A stretch of DNA of 64,000 bases, taken from assembly GCF_038502225.1 (NCBI RefSeq), contig NC_091298.1, positions 35,798,840 to 35,862,839 on the forward strand. Reading direction: 5' to 3'. The stretch comes from Cherax quadricarinatus. Its lineage: Eukaryota > Arthropoda > Malacostraca > Decapoda > Parastacidae. The notes beneath the pieces were generated by a model that did no database searches, was not told the origin of the DNA, and saw only the letters and a list, made by a program, of their open reading frames with translations. Numbering within the stretch: position 1 is the stretch's first letter; each line of letters opens with the position of its first letter. A program made the translations under genes and the position numbers. Shown piece by piece: positions 13,245-27,595 of the stretch.

Positions 13245-13530
13245 TATGATTATGTGGAGGTTGTGACTGGATATATGTTGGTGAAACAGCAAGAAACCTC
13301 GAAACACGCCTCAATGACCACATTAATCCATGAAGGAACGATAACTTGAACAACCCCTATGTACAATACGAAATTCCGCAAATCATCTCTTGAAATTCGG
13401 GTACGCTCGACTAGTGACCAAAGAACCTAATTTCCGCAGATGCAAATGCCTTGAATCAGCATTAATTGCCGTTTCTAACACAATTAAACAAATAAAGACA
13501 GCTTCATCATCTCTGTAGTCTTGGCGAGAT
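13245..13530 (+). pseudogene. Penelope-like element GIY-YIG endonuclease remnant
   Basis: The plus strand reads CDWIYVGETARNLETRLNDH, the YIG half and following helix of a GIY-YIG nuclease, then NNPYVQYEIP and, after stops, CLESALIAVSNTIKQIK, typical of the C-terminal end of Penelope-like proteins. The GIY half and the RT are absent. Third PLE trace in the window, unrelated in detail to the two at 59-62 kb. Confidence 0.75.
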
Positions 13531-13574
13531 CCTTCTGAAAACAGTAAACCCTGCCATCATATAATTGCTACTAC

Positions 13575-13640
13575 GTAAAAGACATGCCCAGTTTGGGTTA
13601 ACAGGCCTGCTGTAGTGTTCCACTTTTCTTATTTTCTTAT
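13575..13640 (+). mobile_element. CR1-like terminal tail
   Basis: ACAGGCCTGCTGTAGTGTTC and TTATTTTCTTATGT form a variant of the 3' terminal motif seen at 58290-58345 (plus) and 10565 (minus). No coding part is attached. Confidence 0.5.
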
Positions 13641-13689
13641 GTAATATAGAAAGGGCACTGAAACATGCCTTCTAAAATCCATCCATATG

Positions 13690-15195
13690 CATTTGCCCAA
13701 CCTATTTTTTATGCTACCCAAGCCATAGCTTTTGTAACCTTTCTCATGTACCAACTGGCTTTTCCACCACTACTAAAAGATATTGAGCTCGCTGGAGAGT
13801 GCTTCTGTGACTTCCTTGATGACCAAACAGAATAAAAAGGGGGCGAGAGGGTCCCCCTGTTGCACGCCCTCACATGAGTCAATTTCATGGTCCCCAAACA
13901 ATAGTCTGGAAGTCACACTATAACACGATTCTAAGAAGGGATAAAGGGAAGGGAAGTTTCTATAAACTGCTTGGAGAGCAGCATCCCTTCTGACTGAGCT
14001 GAACGCATTGGCAAAGTCCAATTTGACCAAAGCTTTTTCATCGGTCATTTTTTTATATATATACTCGTGCTGCATTGGCAGCTGTTTCACAGCCCTGTTG
14101 AACGCCAAAACCGAGCTGAGTTGGTTTTAGCATTCCAGCAGCCTCTTGACACCCTTCTTACTGCAGACTTGGCGACTAGGCGCCAAGGGTATTGCCCACT
14201 GCAATGGGCCTAATTCCGCCATCCTTTTTCTGGAGGGCACACAATGAGGCACCAAAGAAAAGGGGTTTTATGGCCTCTGCGACACTGCCAGCCAGGCACA
14301 GGTTGAAAAATTTGGTGAGTTCAGACAGTAGCCTCTCTGAAACATCACCAAGTGCTGGATTGAGTATTTGTTTTAAGTGCTGAGGCCTTAAATCGGTGAA
14401 ACCTCCTGCTGAGCCCTGTGGAAATGACATTGCAGCTTTATACACATCAGCATCCTGTAAGGTTAGATGTTCTACGCCTGCTGCAATGTCAGGGAGGTCA
14501 ATGTTGGTATTGGGAACCCTGAGTGGATGTTTGCCCTTCAGAGCTAGTAGCGCCGTGCTGACGTCCTTGGGAGCGATGGTATCCTCACTGGTTATAAGTC
14601 TCAAAGCTCCAATAGTATTACCCTCTTCTATTTTTTTGCTAATTTGGGCTCTGATTTTTGAGGCGTCGGGTGTCCTGTTCTTGGCATTTGCCCAGTGGGT
14701 ATTTGTCGCGCTAGGGGGGAGACGGACGAGGTTGTCATCCCTTGGGAAACCATTTATTGCCCTAATAACTTGTGTTGCTAGTGACTTGTCTCTCCTTGGT
14801 GGGACAGCCAAACAGGCATTGCCAAAAAGCAGCAGGTTGTGCCAGGATCTGTTGTCTGAAGGAGCATCGTTGACTTTCTTCAGAAGGTCGGTAAATTTGC
14901 TAGCAGCTTGAGGGCGAGCTGCTTTGGGGATGTGTGTCAGAGTTCTGGTGGATGTTAATTTGATTGCATATTTGAGGCCCTCTGTAGAGGTGAAGCCACG
15001 GTAGCTGTCAGTGCTGTCTCTTGGGAAGGGCTGTTGGTTGTTCTCATTTGTAGCTCTCCTGGAGCCTAGACATCCATTGTGTGCATGGATGTTGCCAGTT
15101 GTGGGATTGAGTGCACATTCCCTGTAGCACACCCGGTAGATGCCTCGTGAACGACAGCTTTGGCTCTGTCGTGAAGATTCCTGGGAACCCGCCAC
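13690..15195 (-). pseudogene. non-LTR reverse transcriptase of unassigned clade
   Basis: 15195 to 14176 on the minus strand is a 339-residue open frame. Its start has a Cys/His cluster (YRVCYRECALNPTTGNIHAH, then NGC) resembling a zinc finger. Later come GSAGGFTDLRPQHLKQIL and LQKKDGGIRPIAVGNTL, RT motifs 1-2. A frameshift follows (14175-14110, reading GFGVQQGCETAANAARVYI), and 14108-13773 continues with ALVKLDFANAFSSVRRDA (motif A) and GVQQGDPLAPFLFCLV (motif B). The catalytic DD box is not found; after SSELNIF the frame breaks. The GIRPIAVG signature is one I have seen in scattered invertebrate RT proteins, but I cannot name the clade. Inactive. Confidence 0.8.
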
Positions 15196-15785
15196 TACTT
15201 GTCACATTGTTGATATCGTGGGGGTGGGAGGGCACCAGCTGTGGGGTGACGGGTGAAGGATAGCATGGATGCAAGTGCGATGAGGGTGGGAGAGTAGCGA
15301 GCAGCAGAGCTAGTAATTGGTGGGGCACTAAACGGCAACACCCTTGGTCAGGAAGTCAGTGGTCCTAGGCTGGGATGAGGGAAGGGGAGCATGGATGGAG
15401 GGCGGAGGGAGTGACCCTGTGTGTTCGCTAAAGATGCACAACACTGACTAACTTTTGCTAATTGTTATACACTTACTATTCCATTTAGAAAAAAACCCTC
15501 GCCATTTGGCACACTAATCACCATGCTCTCACTGTTAACCGAGGTGTTGTTCTGTTCGGCATCCAATGACAGTGTCGTGAGCGGCCAATTCCTCCCCCAA
15601 CCCACTACCCTGGCCGGACACAGAGGTAAACAAAACCTCCTCCACACCACCGCTGGCAGGATCCCCTCACCACCGCTACTCCCCAAATCCCAACATGCGC
15701 ACTGCACTTTCACTGATACAGAAGCAACGGTTTGATGCAGAGGATTGTCACAACTCTGTAATCTTCGGTGGATACTCACGATGAT
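15196..15785. other. no gene recognised; possible 5' flank of the minus-strand RT
   Basis: Short frames on both strands without known motifs. Position directly upstream of the minus-strand RT makes a 5' UTR possible; this is inference only. Confidence 0.35.
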
Positions 15786-15882
15786 GTCTGCCGAAACTGG
15801 ACCTTGTAAACCATGTTGGTTCTTGGTTTACACAAAATGTATGGAGCACCACAAACTGGCTCCCTCCACGCCGGCAAGCGTG

Positions 15883-15884
<2 letters not shown>
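15786..15884 (+). repeat. 100-bp dispersed repeat, inverted partner of 17425-17528
   Basis: CTGCCGAAACTGGACCTTGT, GTTGGTTCTTGGTTTACACA and the CGCCGGCAAGCGTG end match the reverse complement of 17425-17528. Both copies abut (TA)n arrays at the same end. Confidence 0.85.
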
Positions 15885-16628
<744 letters not shown>

Positions 16629-16760
16629 GCAAAACAACCACTCTGAAAGAATAGTTCCTTGATAATGTTAGTAGTCACGAATGCGCTTGGAATTTCTCTA
16701 TTGTTTCAGAGTGGTTGTTTTGCATATTCTGAAATCACCTGTTTACTGTGATCTTATTGC
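16629..16760 (+). ncRNA. hammerhead-ribozyme-like hairpin (PLE-type repeat, family C)
   Basis: Perfect 21-nt arms (TGCAAAACAACCACTCTGAAA at the left, its reverse complement at about 16707-16727) enclose GTTCCTTGATAATG, a short stem II with loop GTAG, GAATGCGCTT and GGAAT. The topology is stem I (GUUCC with GGAAU), core UUGAUAA plus U, stem II, GAA(A/U), self-complementary GCGC, UU, stem I. That is the hammerhead layout, but this copy has GAAU instead of GAAA and a mispaired stem II. A cleaner but truncated copy is at 61844-61875. Self-cleavage is inferred, not shown. Confidence 0.45.
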
Positions 16761-16765
16761 ATATG

Positions 16766-16812
<47 letters not shown>

Positions 16813-16813
16813 G

Positions 16814-16883
<70 letters not shown>

Positions 16884-16899
16884 TATATATATATATATA
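16761..16899. repeat. (TA)n microsatellite with GTA interruptions
   Basis: About 140 bp of TA, ending exactly at the left terminus of the 390-bp MITE. Confidence 0.97.
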
Positions 16900-17424
<525 letters not shown>

Positions 17425-17528
17425 ATGCACGCTTGCCGGCCTGGAGGGAGCCACATTGTGGTGCTCCATACATTTTGTGTGTAAACCAAGAACCAACATG
17501 GTTTACAAGGTCCAGTTTCGGCAGATAT
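17425..17528 (-). repeat. 100-bp dispersed repeat, inverted partner of 15786-15884
   Basis: GCACGCTTGCCGGCCTGGAG through AAGGTCCAGTTTCGGCAGAT is the reverse complement of 15786-15884 with few differences. It ends at a TA array on the right. Confidence 0.85.
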
Positions 17529-18180
<652 letters not shown>

Positions 18181-21100
18181 ACTTTATAAAACTGGGTTGC
18201 TTAAATGTGCGTGGATGTAGTGCGGATGACAAGAAACAGATGATTGCTGATGTTATGAATGAAAAGAAGTTGGATGTCCTGGCCCTAAGCGAAACAAAGC
18301 TGAAGGGGGTAGGAGAGTTTCAGTGGGGGGAAATAAATGGGATTAAATCTGGAGTATCTGAGAGAGTTAGAGCAAAGGAAGGGGTAGCAGTAATGTTAAA
18401 TGATCAGTTATGGAAGGAGAAAAGAGAATATGAATGTGTAAATTCAAGAATTATGTGGATTAAAGTAAAGGTTGGATGCGAGAAGTGGGTCATAATAAGC
18501 GTGTATGCACCTGGAGAAGAGAGGAATGCAGAGGAGAGAGAGAGATTTTGGGAGATGTTAAGTGAATGTATAGGAGCCTTTGAACCAAGTGAGAGAGTAA
18601 TTGTGGTAGGGGACTTGAATGCTAAAGTAGGAGAAACTTTTAGAGAGGGTGTGGTAGGTAAGTTTGGGGTGCCAGGTGTAAATGATAATGGGAGCCCTTT
18701 GATTGAACTTTGTATAGAAAGGGGTTTAGTTATAGGTAATACATATTTTAAGAAAAAGAGGATAAATAAGTATACACGATATGATGTAGGGCGAAATGAC
18801 AGTAGTTTGTTGGATTATGTATTGGTAGATAAAAGACTGTTGAGTAGACTTCAGGATGTACATGTTTATAGAGGGGCCACAGATATATCAGATCACTTTC
18901 TAGTTGTAGCTACACTGAGAGTAAAAGGTAGATGGGATACAAGGAGAATAGAAGCATCAGGGAAGAGAGAGGTAAAGGTTTATAAACTAAAAGAGGAGGC
19001 AGTTAGGGTAAGATATAAACAGCTATTGGAGGATAGATGGGCTAATGAGAGCATAGGCAATGGGGTCGAAGAGGTATGGGGTAGGTTTAAAAATGTAGTG
19101 TTAGAGTGTTCAGCAGAAGTTTGTGGTTACAGGAAAGTGGGTGCAGGAGGGAAGAGGAGCGATTGGTGGAATGATGATGTAAAGAGAGTAGTAAGGGAGA
19201 AAAAGTTAGCATATGAGAAGTTTTTACAAAGTAGAAGTGATGCAAGGAGGGAAGAGTATATGGAGAAAAAGAGAGAAGTTAAGAGAGTGGTGAAGCAATG
19301 TAAAAAGAGAGCAAATGAGAGAGTGGGTGAGATGTTATCAACAAATTTTGTTGAAAATAAGAAAAAGTTTTGGAGTGAGATTAACAAGTTAAGAAAGCCT
19401 AGAGAACAAATGGATTTGTCAGTTAAAAATAGGAGAGGAGAGTTATTAAATGGAGAGTTAGAGGTATTGGGAAGATGGAAGGAATATTTTGAGGAATTGT
19501 TAAATGTTGATGAAGATAGGGAAGCTGTGATTTCGTGTATAGGGCAAGGAGGAATAACATCTTGTAGGAGTGAGGAAGAGTCAGTTGTGAGTGTGGGGGA
19601 AGTTCGTGAGGCAGTAGGTAAAATGAAAGGGGGTAAGGCAGCCGGGATTGATGGGATAAAGATAGAAATGTTAAAAGCAGGTGGGGATATAGTTTTGGAG
19701 TGGTTGGTGCAATTATTTAATAAATGTATGGAAGAGGGTAAGGTACCTAGGGATTGGCAGAGAGCATGCATAGTTCCTTTGTATAAAGGCAAAGGGGATA
19801 AAAGAGAGTGCAAAAATTATAGGGGGATAAGTCTGTTGAGTGTACCTGGTAAAGTGTATGGTAGAGTTATAATTGAAAGAATTAAGAGTAAGACAGAGAA
19901 TAGGATAGCAGATGAACAAGGAGGCTTTAGGAAAGGTAGGGGGTGTGTGGACCAGGTGTTTACAGTGAAACATATAAGTGAACAGTATTTAGATAAGGCT
20001 AAAGAGGTCTTTGTGGCATTTATGGATTTGGAAAAGGCGTATGACAGGGTGGATAGGGGGGCAATGTGGCAGATGTTGCAAGTGTATGGTGTAGGAGGTA
20101 GGTTACTGAAAGCAGTGAAGAGTTTTTACGAGGATAGTGAGGCTCAAGTTAGAGTATGTAGGAAAGAGGGGAATTTTTTCCCAGTAAAAGTAGGCCTTAG
20201 ACAAGGATGTGTGATGTCACCGTGGTTGTTTAATATATTTATAGATGGGGTTGTAAGAGAAGTAAATGCGAGGGTCTTGGCAAGAGGCGTGGAGTTAAAA
20301 GATAAAGAATCACACACAAAGTGGGAGTTGTCACAGCTGCTCTTTGCTGATGACACTGTGCTCTTGGGAGATTCTGAAGAGAAGTTGCAGAGATTGGTGG
20401 ATGAATTTGGTAGGGTGTGCAAAAGAAGAAAATTAAAGGTGAATACAGGAAAGAGTAAGGTTATGAGGATAACAAAAAGATTAGGTGATGAAAGATTGAA
20501 TATCAGATTGGAGGGAGAGAGTATGGAGGAGGTGAACGTATTCAGATAATTGGGAGTGGACGTGTCAGCGGATGGGTCTATGAAAGATGAGGTGAATCAT
20601 AGAATTGATGAGGGAAAAAGAGTGAGTGGTGCACTTAGGAGTCTGTGGAGACAAAGAACTTTGTCCTTGGAGGCAAAGAGGGGAATGTATGAGAGTATAG
20701 TTTTACCAACGCTCTTATATGGGTGTGAAGCGTGGGTGATGAATGTTGCAGCGAGGAGAAGGCTGGAGGCAGTGGAGATGTCATGTCTGAGGGCAATGTG
20801 TGGTGTGAATATAATGCAGAGAATTCGTAGTTTGGAAGTTAGGAGGAGGTGCGGGATTACCAAAACTGTTGTCCAGAGGGCTGAGGAAGGGTTGTTGAGG
20901 TGGTTCGGACATGTAGAGAGAATGGAGCGAAACAGAATGACTTCAAGAGTGTATCAGTCTGTAGTGGAAGGAAGGCGGGGTAGGGGTCGGCCTAGGAAGG
21001 GTTGGAGGGAGGGGGTAAAGGAGGTTTTGTGTGCGAGGGGCTTGGACTTCCAGCAGGCATGCGTGAGCGTGTTTGATAGGAGTGAATGGAGACAAATGGT

Positions 21101-21573
21101 TTTTAATACTTGACGTGCTGTTGGAGTGTGAGCAAAGTAACATTTATGAAGGGATTCAGGGAAACCGGCAGGCCGGACTTGAGTCCTGGAGATGGGAAGT
21201 ACAGTGCCTGCACTCTGAAGGAGGGGTGTTAATGTTGCAGTTTAAAAACTGTAGTGTAAAGCACCCTTCTGGCAAGACAGTGATGGAGTGAATGATGGTG
21301 AAAGTTTTTCTTTTTCGGGCCACCCTGCCTTGGTGGGAATCGGCCGGTGTGATAATAAAATAATAAAAATATATAGGGCTGCTATATTTACTAGCATATT
21401 CATATAGTAATATATTTAATGGCAAAAATATCATGCAAAAACATCCGTGAGCTATTAACATTATCAACAGCCTTGGAACCACCCAGCAACAGTCGGTATG
21501 GGCTCCAACCGCGGTTCCCCAGATACCGCAGGAGGGCAATACCAGCGAGTTCCCGGCACTGGGCTCCCGGCAG

Positions 21574-22221
21574 TTGCATCAGGGGGCACGCACTGGCTTG
21601 CAGCAGCGCGATCAACTACGGGGTCAGATGGTAAGGTGGCCAAGAAGACAGAATCAATGGGAAAAACAGCCACAGGCCAGGCACACTGCCCAGCAGGTCC
21701 CAGCTGGGCACCAACATTCCTTGCCATACCACCAGCAGGCGTCTTCCCAAAGGAAGGCCTTTACTGTGAGCGGCCAAAGTCAGGCAGAGGTTCCCCACCA
21801 GGGGACCCAGAAGCCCATGGCCACTCAGGCCGGGCCCAGGGTGCACCCAGCTTATGCTGCTGCAGTGTCAACAGCCGCCCAGACATACCCAGTGACCCAG
21901 CACCGACTCGACGGGTAGTCCAGCTCAATGCCTGCAGAGGTAATGGTCGAATCATTTCCCGATCGACTGAAGAAAACCATCGGGGTCATCTCAGCACTCC
22001 TTTGTCGCCTGCTGCCATCGGTGGAGGACAGGGGTGCCTGCAGACAGCCCCTGTCATGGATGCTGGGCGTGATCCTACTGGACAGGAAGGACTCAATGGA
22101 ACTTCAGGCCATCATCCACGAGTCCTTCCAGTCCGTGATGGAGGAGGCCCCGGAGTCGTCAACAACGGACGACGAGTCCCAGGCAGATATGGAATCAGAG
22201 GGCCACCTCTGCGGCCCTTGA
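21574..22221 (+). pseudogene. I-like LINE ORF1 (Gln-rich), one stop
   Basis: One frame from about 21574 to 22221, interrupted only by TAG at 21916-21918. The first half is rich in Gln, Pro and His (NQWEKQPQARHTAQQVPAGH); the second half is predicted helical (KKTIGVISALLCRLL, then SMELQAIIHESFQSVMEEA) and acidic at its end. No CCHC knuckle is visible. ORF1 proteins of such LINEs bind the element RNA; here the role is inferred from position before ORF2. Confidence 0.6.
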
Positions 22222-25200
22222 AGATCCTTCAGTGGAACATTTCTGGGCTGCAGCAGAAAATTCACTTAGTGATTGAAGCTGCAGTTCAGGATGAGGTTGA
22301 TGTCTTCCTGTTCCAGGAGACACTTACCAATTCGCCACATCAAAATGCAGCCAAGTATCCTGGGATTCTCGGCCTACCTTCAGCACCTGGAAGGGACTGG
22401 CAGGGGCACGGAGATCTATGTCAGGACCACTATCCCTCATTCAATTTCCAATGACCCCATCAACTGTGGGGAGGGAGTAGAGGTTCAGGCTGTCACCCTA
22501 CACCTACCAGATGGACCTCTCGTGGTTTACAATATTTACAGACGCTCTCGGTACACCGTTTTTGACATTTCAGAGGTGGCAGCACTCGCCCCACAGGAGG
22601 GTCTTGTTGTGGCTGGGGATGTCAATGCCCACCACCCAATACTTTCTCCTGTCTCTTCTACCAATGCAGCTGGGAGGCACCTTGCGGCTGTGCTGGAGGA
22701 GGTCTCAGAGATCGCCCTCCTCAATAATGGTGAGCCAACCCATCACTACGGTGGCCGCTTGGACGTCACACTCATCCCTAGGAGGTTGCTCTCGAGTGCA
22801 AGATGGGAGGTCCACCCCCGTCTCACCAATGATCACTTTGCAGTGGTCACCATGCTGATGGTCCAGCAGTGTCCTCTTCCCACACCTACTTCCAGATGGA
22901 ATCTAAAAAAGGCCGACTGGCAGTGCTTCCAGGAGGTCACTGAGTGCTGGTGGGCAGAGTCTCCTCTTCCAGAAGTCCCAGATGAGGCAGCTCAAAGCTT
23001 GCAGGTGGCCTTCACATATGCAGCTGAGGCAGCCATACCTAAGAGTACAGGCGGAGGGTCATATAAACGTGACTGGTGGCTTTGCAATGAGGACATCAGG
23101 GAGCAGAACCACCGCACAATGTCGTACGCAAGATGCACAGGCGTAATCCCATGGTTGAGTCCACGTGTCTGTTCAGGGAAGTGGTGCGGCATGCATGCCA
23201 TGTCTCACACAGGGTCCGGCAGGCTAAATGGTTCGAGTGGTGTGCCTCCTTCAGCTACTCCTCCACCTTATCTGAGATTTGGACCAAGTTACGATTGGCC
23301 ACCGGGCAGTGTCGCAGTGTGGCTCGGTTGCACCCAGACCCCGCAATGGAGGCAGAACGTCTGGTGGACCTTTTCACCTCCAGAGCGGCCATGGCTCTAC
23401 CTCAGGATCTCCAGGACCTCCAAGCCACCCTCCTTCCTAGAAGGATGATGGCGATCCAAGTGGCATGCCAGGCTAAGGACATCACGGATGAAGACTTCAC
23501 CGACCAGGAGCTCCAGGCAGCCTTCACATCTCATTGGGACACTGCACCAGGGCATGATGGTTTCGCCTATAGAATGATCACTCGGTCTGGCCATTCTGGA
23601 CATTCAGCTGTCCTGGGTGTCGTCAACCGGACTTGGCGAGCTGGCAAACTCCCTGTCGTATGGAAGGAGGCCGACATCATACCGATCCCTAAGCCTGGGG
23701 ATCCTGGCAGTGTGAGACCCATCTCCCTCACCAGTTGCATCTCGAAGGTGTCTGAAAGGATGGTGTTGGAGTGCCTGAGGTGGAAGCTTGGCCCTCCTCA
23801 TAAACACCTCTATGGCTTCACCAGAGGAGTGGGCACTTTTGAAAGCCCTACCACTCTACTGGCCGGCATTGGGTCAGACGCCCAAGCCCACATTGTTGTC
23901 TTTCTTGACCTCGAGAAAGCTTTTGAGCTAGCCGGTGCACCTGCTATCCTCTCACTCTTGGCCCACAGGGGGGTTAAAGGGAGGCTGCTTTCATGGCTTT
24001 GTTCCTATCTCCAGGACAGGCGGGCCCGGGTACGCTTCCAGGGGCATGCCTCTTCTCTCAAGACCCTGGACAATGGCACTCCACAGGGCGGGGTGCTTAG
24101 TCCCACCCTGTTCAATGTACTGATGCGCCAGCTGGTGCGCCTGCCTTTCTCCAGAGGCACCTTCCTCCTCAGCTATGCCGATGACCTGGCACTTGTCGTA
24201 CCTAGGAAGCTCCGGCTTTTGCAGCGTGCCCAGGAGGACCTCGATCTGCTGGCTTTCACTTGCCGTCATTTGAGGCTCAAGATATCTGCGGCAAAATCCA
24301 AAGCCATGATCCTTCACACCAGTGTACCCAGTCAGAGGCTGCCTGGAGTGGGTTCACAGTTATAGGTACCTTGGCATCTACACTGACAGGCGCCTCACCT
24401 TCCAGAAACATGTGCACCACATTAAAGAGAGGGCTCTGCAGAGGGTCAGGGCATTGAGTGCCATGGCCAACCCTAGGGTTGGGGCCAGCCTCGAGGTCAT
24501 GAGGTTGTTCTACATCCAGACAATACGCTCCCTCGTTGACTATGGGGCACTTACTCTGGTTCACGCCAGACCCACAAACATCAAATTCCTCTGTGTCATC
24601 CAGAACACAGCTGTACAGGCCATGCTGGGGGCTCCTAGGTGGGCCAATGCAGTGGCTCTGAACCTTGAGGTGCAGCTACAGCCTCTTGAAGACAGGATCC
24701 AACTGGTAGCTGCCAAGAGGATCGCAAAGTATCTCCGACTCCCAGGGGCTGACAAACTGATGAGAGACTTACGGGTCCGCCAGGGACAGGTCATTCCACT
24801 GCATCCCGGCCGCCAATGGATGTGGTCGGTAGCAGATGCCACACAGAAGCTCCTGCCCATGACATTGCTCCAGGCAGGAGGCTGCGACAGACTGGCAGCG
24901 AACCACACGGTGCTACCCCCTTGGGCACCAGAGCTGTTTGTGGTGCACTGGACAACCCTACTAGACAGCAAGAGGCATTGCACCCAGGACATTCTGCAAT
25001 GACTTGCCTCGGCTTGCATTGTGGGTGTGGAAGGCCCAGGGTGTGTGCCATATTACACCGATGGCTCCAGAGACCCAGTGGCAGGCCGCACAGCTGCAGG
25101 GATATTCCACAGCAATCTGACAGCAGGTTGGCGCCTCCCAGACCATTGCATCATCCTCCAGGCCGAACTCTTTGCCATCCAACAAGCACATCAGCATGCC

Positions 25201-26007
25201 CCCATCATCCACGTTGATTCCAAGGCAGCGATCCAAGTGCTTATGCACAGAGAGCCAAAGGACAACATACACTTAATCACATCCATCCGGGGTGACCTGC
25301 AGACTCTCATGGCCCAGGGTCGCAGGGCTACCATCAACTGGATCCAGAGCCATGTGGGTATCCCTGGCAATGATGCCGCAGATGAGGCTGCTAGGACTGC
25401 AACCCTCGAGGCGCAGCCACGTGCTGCAATCTCCATCAGCCTCATACATCTAAGTGAGTACAAATAGGAAGCACGTCTGTGTGATGCTCAGCAAACGGAG
25501 GATCAAGCCTCCACCACGTCTTGCGCTGAATGACCCACACATGGGTTTAGCGCTTAACATGAATCATCATCATCCATCAGCCTCAGCCAGATTGCGCTGT
25601 GGGCTGCCGGTGCGGCCAGGAGCCCATTCCCTGACCCTGGGGATTCACGGAGCCTCTGTTGGTATGTCAGGGCGACCCAGAGGGCGCCCCCTCCAAGTAT
25701 TCGGACACAGTCCAGAAAACTGAGGGTGCATATCCACCGCCTACGCTTAGGGTATCCCGCCACTGTGCGGATTGTTGAACAGGCACGAGAGGAGCTCTGT
25801 GCCCATTGTGACGGAATGGTTCCGAAGCCCTTGGTGCACTACCTGTTAGACTGCCCGGCTACGATGCCCCTTCGCCGTAGACACTTCCCAATGACCCCAG
25901 TGGGACAGGCCCGAGAGGATAAGGCAGCACATCTTGTGTACTTAGCTGTCAGGGACTTGGAAACCTTACTTCCAGTCATTGCACGTCATCTGCCCCCCTC
26001 CCGCTGA
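22205..26007 (+). pseudogene. I-like LINE ORF2: endonuclease, RT, RNase H, CCHC (frameshifted)
   Basis: EN: LKILQWNISGLQQKI and DVFLFQETLT (22215-22330), then after a frameshift YNIYRRSR, LVVAGDVNAHHPIL, RLDVTLI and TNDHFAVV. RT (23133-24365): WDTAPGHDGFAYRMI, VRPISLTSCISKVSERMV, VVFLDLEKAFELAG, GTPQGGVLSPTLFNVLM and the catalytic LLSYADDLALV. After another frameshift come RYLGIYTDRRLTFQKHV and, past a stop at 25000-25002, an RNase H domain: YYTDGSRDP, LQAELFAIQQA, HVDSKAAIQVL, INWIQSHVGIPGNDAADEAA. The C-terminal region has a CAHCDGMVPKPLVHYLLDC motif (25797-25853). Carrying RNase H places it in the I/R1/Loa-like group. At least three frameshifts and one stop make it dead. Confidence 0.92.
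25445..25572 (+). mobile_element. 128-bp SINE-like insertion with 13-bp target duplication
   Basis: TCCATCAGCCTCA is present at 25432-25444 and at 25573-25585, flanking 128 bp that ends in an ATCATCATCA tail. Insert plus duplicate is 141 bp, a multiple of three. On both sides the ORF2 frame is the same, and across the duplication the sequence reads as ordinary ORF2, so this is a clean secondary insertion between RNase H and the CCHC region. It contains a TAG in the ORF2 frame (about 25465). No tRNA-like head was recognised. Confidence 0.85.
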
Positions 26008-26270
26008 AGTTGCTGCGAGGGCCTGCTTTGGGCCTCCATTGCACTGCACACCAGCCGCCATTAGTGCACACTAACGTTTGGTACGTCATCTGGCCATAGA
26101 GCCGGTGAGGTACCCCCCCTTCCTGCTGAAGACCTGCCATGCAGGTGCAAGTAAAGATAAACGACACTTCCCTACCCGGGGAGCCAATGCCGGGTCACCA
26201 AAATGGAAGAGACCCGGGCTGGGATACCATACCAGCGAATCAAATAGAATAGAATAGAATAACATTATCA

Positions 26271-26614
26271 GCTGTTTTTTAAAAAGAAATATTTCGAAAA
26301 TTAAGCAAATTTGATCACATCCCAAATTTTTATCAAATTCTTCATTACTTCGAAAATATTGAGATTTAATATTTTTCGTTAACATTAAAATTGAAGGAGA
26401 GGTATGTCTTATATATTTTTTAGTAAAGGCTTAGTGTCCAATGTACATTTTTTCTATTTATATATTTTTATTATTTTGATTACGGTTATGTATGTGTTTT
26501 TCAGTTAATTGTAATTATATTGACGACAGTAAATAACGCAGTGTTTTTGTTGAGTGTTTTTGTAAATTTTTTTTTTTTAGTGTAAAAAAAGATGGGAGGG
26601 GGGTAGGACAGGTG

Positions 26615-26617
<3 letters not shown>
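26271..26617. other. no gene recognised
   Basis: AT-rich sequence with a T-run (26570-26579) and a purine patch before the TA array. Confidence 0.5.

Positions 26618-26692
<75 letters not shown>
26618..26692. repeat. (TA)n microsatellite
   Basis: About 75 bp of TA, adjoining the 3' tail of a minus-strand RTE copy. Confidence 0.97.
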
Positions 26693-27594
<902 letters not shown>

Positions 27595-27595
27595 A

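Larger units (their letters stand above)
21467..26259 (+). mobile_element. I-like LINE with RNase H, flanked by 11-bp target duplication
   Basis: TAACATTATCA occurs at 21456-21466 and again at 26260-26270, directly bordering the element. The 3' end is a short AATAG repeat (AATAGAATAGAATAGAAT). Order: ORF1 (21574-22221), ORF2 with APE endonuclease, RT, RNase H and a C-terminal CCHC motif (22205-26007), 3' UTR (26008-26240). It is GC-rich compared with its surroundings. Both ORFs are broken by frameshifts, but the whole element is present at about 4.8 kb. Nested in it is a short insertion at 25445-25572. Confidence 0.9.

Noticed and set aside
14396..14911. Plus-strand 171-residue open frame
   Set aside because: Antisense of the minus-strand RT with recognised motifs.
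19127..19813. Minus-strand 228-residue open frame
   Set aside because: Antisense of the RTE RT; low-complexity Ser/Leu composition follows from the purine-rich sense strand.
23133..23448. Two overlapping plus-strand frames read as separate genes
   Set aside because: They are the EN and RT frames of one LINE ORF2 meeting at a frameshift; the tail of the first frame beyond about 23130 has no endonuclease motif.
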